Assembly (NCBI RefSeq): GCF_004571075.1
Contig: NZ_SPQP01000004.1
Location: 1 to 64,000, forward strand
Length of the DNA stretch: 64,000 nucleotides
Source: Blastococcus sp. TF02A-35
Lineage (GTDB): Bacteria > Actinomycetota > Actinomycetes > Mycobacteriales > Geodermatophilaceae
Reading direction: 5' to 3'
The notes under the pieces are model-generated. The model ran no database searches. It was not told where the DNA came from and worked only from the letters and a program-made list of their open reading frames with translations. Shown here piece after piece: positions 61,871 to 64,000 of the stretch. The number at the start of each line of letters is the position of its first letter. The stretch's first letter is position 1. Both the position numbers and the translations under genes were made by a program.

Positions 61871-62977
61871 TCAGCGGGTGGTGCGGCCCTCGTCGGTGGA
61901 CGCGCCCTCGCCACCGGCGATCTTCGACTCGGCGGCGGCCGCCGCCTCCGGACCGCCGGTGGGGACGGACTTCGCGGTCTCCGGGTCCACGACCGGCTCG
62001 TCGACGTCGACCAGCTGGCCGCGGGTGCGGATGAGGCTGGCGACGGTGGCCACCACCAGGACGCCGAGGATGATCCCCAGCGACACCACGATCGGGATCT
62101 CCGGGACCGACTCGATGTGCTCGCCGCCGTTGATGAACGGCAGCTCGTTGGTGTGCAGCGCCTCCATCACCAGCTTGACGCCGATGAAGGCCAGGATGAC
62201 GGCGAGGCCGAGCGAGAGGTAGACCAGGCGCTTGAGCAGGCCACCGAGCAGGAAGTAGAGCTGGCGCAGGCCCATCAGCGCGAACACGTTCGCGGTGAAG
62301 ACGATGAACGGCTCCTTCGTGAGGCCGAAGATCGCCGGGATGCTGTCCAGCGCGAAGATCAGGTCCGTCGTCCCCAGTGCGAGGAAGACGATGATCATCG
62401 GCGTCCAGAGCTTCTTGCCGTTCTCGACCACGCGGATCTTGGCGCCGTGGAAGTCCTGGCTGATCGGCAGGACCTTCCGCATGCGGCGGATGAAGGCGTT
62501 CTCCTCGTAGTCGTCGTCCTCACCGCGGTGCCGGACGAGGTTGACCGCCGTGTACACGAGGAAGGCGCCGAAGAAGTAGAAGATCCAGGTGAACCGCTCG
62601 ATGAGGGCGGCGCCGGCGAGGATGAAGATGCCGCGCAGGACCAGCGCGATGATGATGCCGACCATCAGGGCCTCCTGCTGCAGGTGCCGCGGCACCCGGA
62701 AGCGGGCCATGATGATCACGAAGACGAAGAGGTTGTCGACCGAGAGCGAGTACTCGGTCAGCCAGCCCGCGTAGAACTCGGTGGCGTACGTGCCGTTGGT
62801 GAAGACGAGCACCAGCACGCCGAAGAGCAGGGCGAGGGCGACGTAGAAGCCGACCCAGAGTCCCGCCTCCTTCATGGAGGGCTCGTGCGGACGGCGGGTG
62901 ACGATGGCGAGGTCGGCGAGCAGCAGGACTGTGAGCCCCACGAACGTCGCGATCTCGAACCAGACGGGGAGCTCCAC
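61871..62977 (-). CDS. TerC/Alx-family integral membrane protein
   Basis: 368 residues, about nine transmembrane helices. SLSVDNLFVFV (about 77-87) and FALDSIPAIFGLT (about 200) carry the conserved aspartates thought to handle metal ions. ALHTNELPFINGGEH follows. TerC proteins are linked to tellurite resistance and Mn efflux with secretion machinery. The acidic C-terminal tail (about 320-368) is specific to this copy. The GTG at 62977 has GAGG upstream and a TAGAGT -10 eight nt before it. Confidence 0.93.
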   Translation of the reverse strand: MELPVWFEIATFVGLTVLLLADLAIVTRRPHEPSMKEAGLWVGFYVALALLFGVLVLVFTNGTYATEFYAGWLTEYSLSVDNLFVFVIIMARFRVPRHLQQEALMVGIIIALVLRGIFILAGAALIERFTWIFYFFGAFLVYTAVNLVRHRGEDDDYEENAFIRRMRKVLPISQDFHGAKIRVVENGKKLWTPMIIVFLALGTTDLIFALDSIPAIFGLTKEPFIVFTANVFALMGLRQLYFLLGGLLKRLVYLSLGLAVILAFIGVKLVMEALHTNELPFINGGEHIESVPEIPIVVSLGIILGVLVVATVASLIRTRGQLVDVDEPVVDPETAKSVPTGGPEAAAAAESKIAGGEGASTDEGRTTR

Positions 62978-62985
62978 GAGGCCTC

Positions 62986-62991
62986 ACTCTA
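62986..62991 (-). promoter_or_regulatory. Candidate -10 TAGAGT near the TerC start
   Basis: TAGAGT on minus lies eight bases before the GTG at 62977, so the leader would be about one base. Confidence 0.35.
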
Positions 62992-63038
62992 CGGGTCGAC
63001 CGGCCCTGGGACGCGCCGGCGCTGGTGCGGACAGAACT

Positions 63039-63070
63039 CCGGCGGGACCCCCTCACGGGGGCCCCGCCGG
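63039..63070 (-). terminator. Hairpin after the second TerC gene
   Basis: CCGGCGGG-A-CCCCC pairs with GGGGG-C-CCCGCCGG (13 bp plus an A-C mismatch), loop TCAC. It is placed 9 bp after the stop at 63079. Confidence 0.7.
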
Positions 63071-63078
63071 GCCTTCGT

Positions 63079-64000
63079 TCAGTGCGTGGCCGCCCCGTCG
63101 GTCCGGGGCTCCGCGCTCACGGGCACCGGCTCGGCGGAGCCGGTCCCCTCGGTGCCCCGGGGCAGGTCCCGGGAACCACCGTGCCGGCCGGCGACCGCCC
63201 GCTCCGCACGGTCCCTGCGGCTCTTGGCGAGGCTGGCCACCGTGGTGACGACCAGCGTCACGAGGATGACCGACAGCGACAGCCAGGTGGGCACCTCGGG
63301 GATCAGGGTCACGTGCTCACCACCGTTGACGAACGGCAGCTCGTTGGTGTGCAGCGCGTGGATCACCAGCTTGGCGCCGATGAACCCGAGGATGACCGCC
63401 AGCCCGTAGGACAGGTAGACCAGGCGGTCGAGCAGCCCGTCGATGAGGAAGAACAGCTGGCGCAGGCCCAGCAGCGAGAACGCGTTGGCCGTGAAGACCA
63501 GGTAGGTCTCCTGGGTCAGGCCGAAGATCGCCGGGATCGAGTCGACGGCGAAGATCACGTCGGCGGTGCCGATGGCCAGCAACGCGATGGCCAGCGGGGT
63601 GATGAGCCGGCGGCCGTCGACCCGGACGGTCATCCGGTCGCCGTGGTACTCGTCGGTCGTCGGCAGCACGCGCCGGGCGAACCGCAGGACGGCGTTCTCC
63701 TTGTAGTCCTCGTCGCCGCTGTGACCGCCGCTGCGGGCCTGCACCCACGCGGTCCAGATCAGGATGGCGCCGAAGAGGTAGAAGACCCAGCTGAAGTTCT
63801 CGATGGCGGCGGCGCCGACGAGGATGAAGACGGTGCGCAGCGCGAGCGCGAAGGTGATGCCGAAGAGCAGCACCTTCTGCTGGAGCTCCCGGGGCACCCC
63901 GAAGCTCGCCATGATCAGGACGAAGACGAAGAGGTTGTCGACCGACAGGCTCTTCTCGGTGATGTAGCCGGCGAAGTACTCGCCGGCGAACTGCGCACCG
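63079..64000 (-). CDS. TerC/Alx-family membrane protein, second copy, 5' end off window
   Basis: 307 visible codons, open at the window edge, so the N-terminus is missing. Reading begins near AGEYFAGYITEKSLSVDNLFVFV, then FAVDSIPAIFGLT and ALHTNELPFVNGGEH. Extensive identity with the adjacent gene shows it is a tandem paralogue. The tail after the last helix differs (Arg/Gly/Glu-rich, ending EPRTDGAATH). Likely membrane metal exporter or resistance-type protein; function not fixed. Confidence 0.92.
   Translation of the reverse strand, partial: GAQFAGEYFAGYITEKSLSVDNLFVFVLIMASFGVPRELQQKVLLFGITFALALRTVFILVGAAAIENFSWVFYLFGAILIWTAWVQARSGGHSGDEDYKENAVLRFARRVLPTTDEYHGDRMTVRVDGRRLITPLAIALLAIGTADVIFAVDSIPAIFGLTQETYLVFTANAFSLLGLRQLFFLIDGLLDRLVYLSYGLAVILGFIGAKLVIHALHTNELPFVNGGEHVTLIPEVPTWLSLSVILVTLVVTTVASLAKSRRDRAERAVAGRHGGSRDLPRGTEGTGSAEPVPVSAEPRTDGAATH

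Overview
The window is a GC-rich chromosomal segment from an actinobacterium. The GC content, the frequent GTG starts and the chains of ATGA, GTGA and TGATG stop/start overlaps all point there. RbpA, WhiA, OpcA, SufR and an SCO7613-type membrane protein are actinobacterial marker families. The overall protein flavour looks closest to Geodermatophilaceae (Blastococcus, Geodermatophilus, Modestobacter), but that family assignment is inference. It is core genome: I saw no insertion sequence, prophage, CRISPR array, tRNA or rRNA.

Layout. 1-4400 (all minus): a truncated coiled-coil cell-wall hydrolase, an acyl-CoA ligase, a sirtuin and a PAP2 membrane phosphatase. 4654-9777 (plus): aconitase, an SDR, a CbiX-like chelatase and a DUF881 membrane protein. 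9787-15258 (minus): an NTF2-like protein, an ABC exporter, an enoyl-CoA hydratase with a 75-residue HTH protein, and an ABC-F ATPase. 15390-22418 (plus): two tandem SCO7613-type polytopic proteins, then two translationally coupled Tat-exported phosphatases. 22422-29887 (minus): a complete SUF iron-sulfur operon, sufR-sufB-sufD-Rieske-sufC-sufS-sufU-sufT, followed by a GNAT acetyltransferase.

30049-41078: heme A synthesis (ctaA on plus, ctaB on minus) flanks a small unknown gene. A pentose-phosphate operon on the plus strand follows: tkt-tal-pgi-zwf-opcA-pgl. 41101-52001 (minus): rbpA, secG, an orphan peptide-binding lipoprotein, tpiA-pgk-gap, whiA-yvcK-rapZ-uvrC. 52150-64000: a small membrane protein, uvrA, an amidase, a metallo-beta-lactamase-fold hydrolase, an exported M28 peptidase, an S9 peptidase and two TerC paralogues, the last cut by the window end.

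The centre of the window joins carbon metabolism (lower glycolysis, oxidative and non-oxidative pentose phosphate steps, aconitase) to Fe-S and heme A biogenesis. The most noteworthy signals are subtle. Several genes have TAnnnT -10 hexamers only 6-9 nt from the start codon, which predicts leaderless or near-leaderless transcripts. A perfect 14-bp hairpin splits the pentose-phosphate operon. Several proteins show active-site departures (RapZ Walker A, CtaA EXXH, SDR YxxxK). A solute-binding lipoprotein with no transporter sits inside the tpiA-secG neighbourhood. A secreted peptidase ends in a His/Asp tail. I did not find a convincing wholly new multi-gene system.
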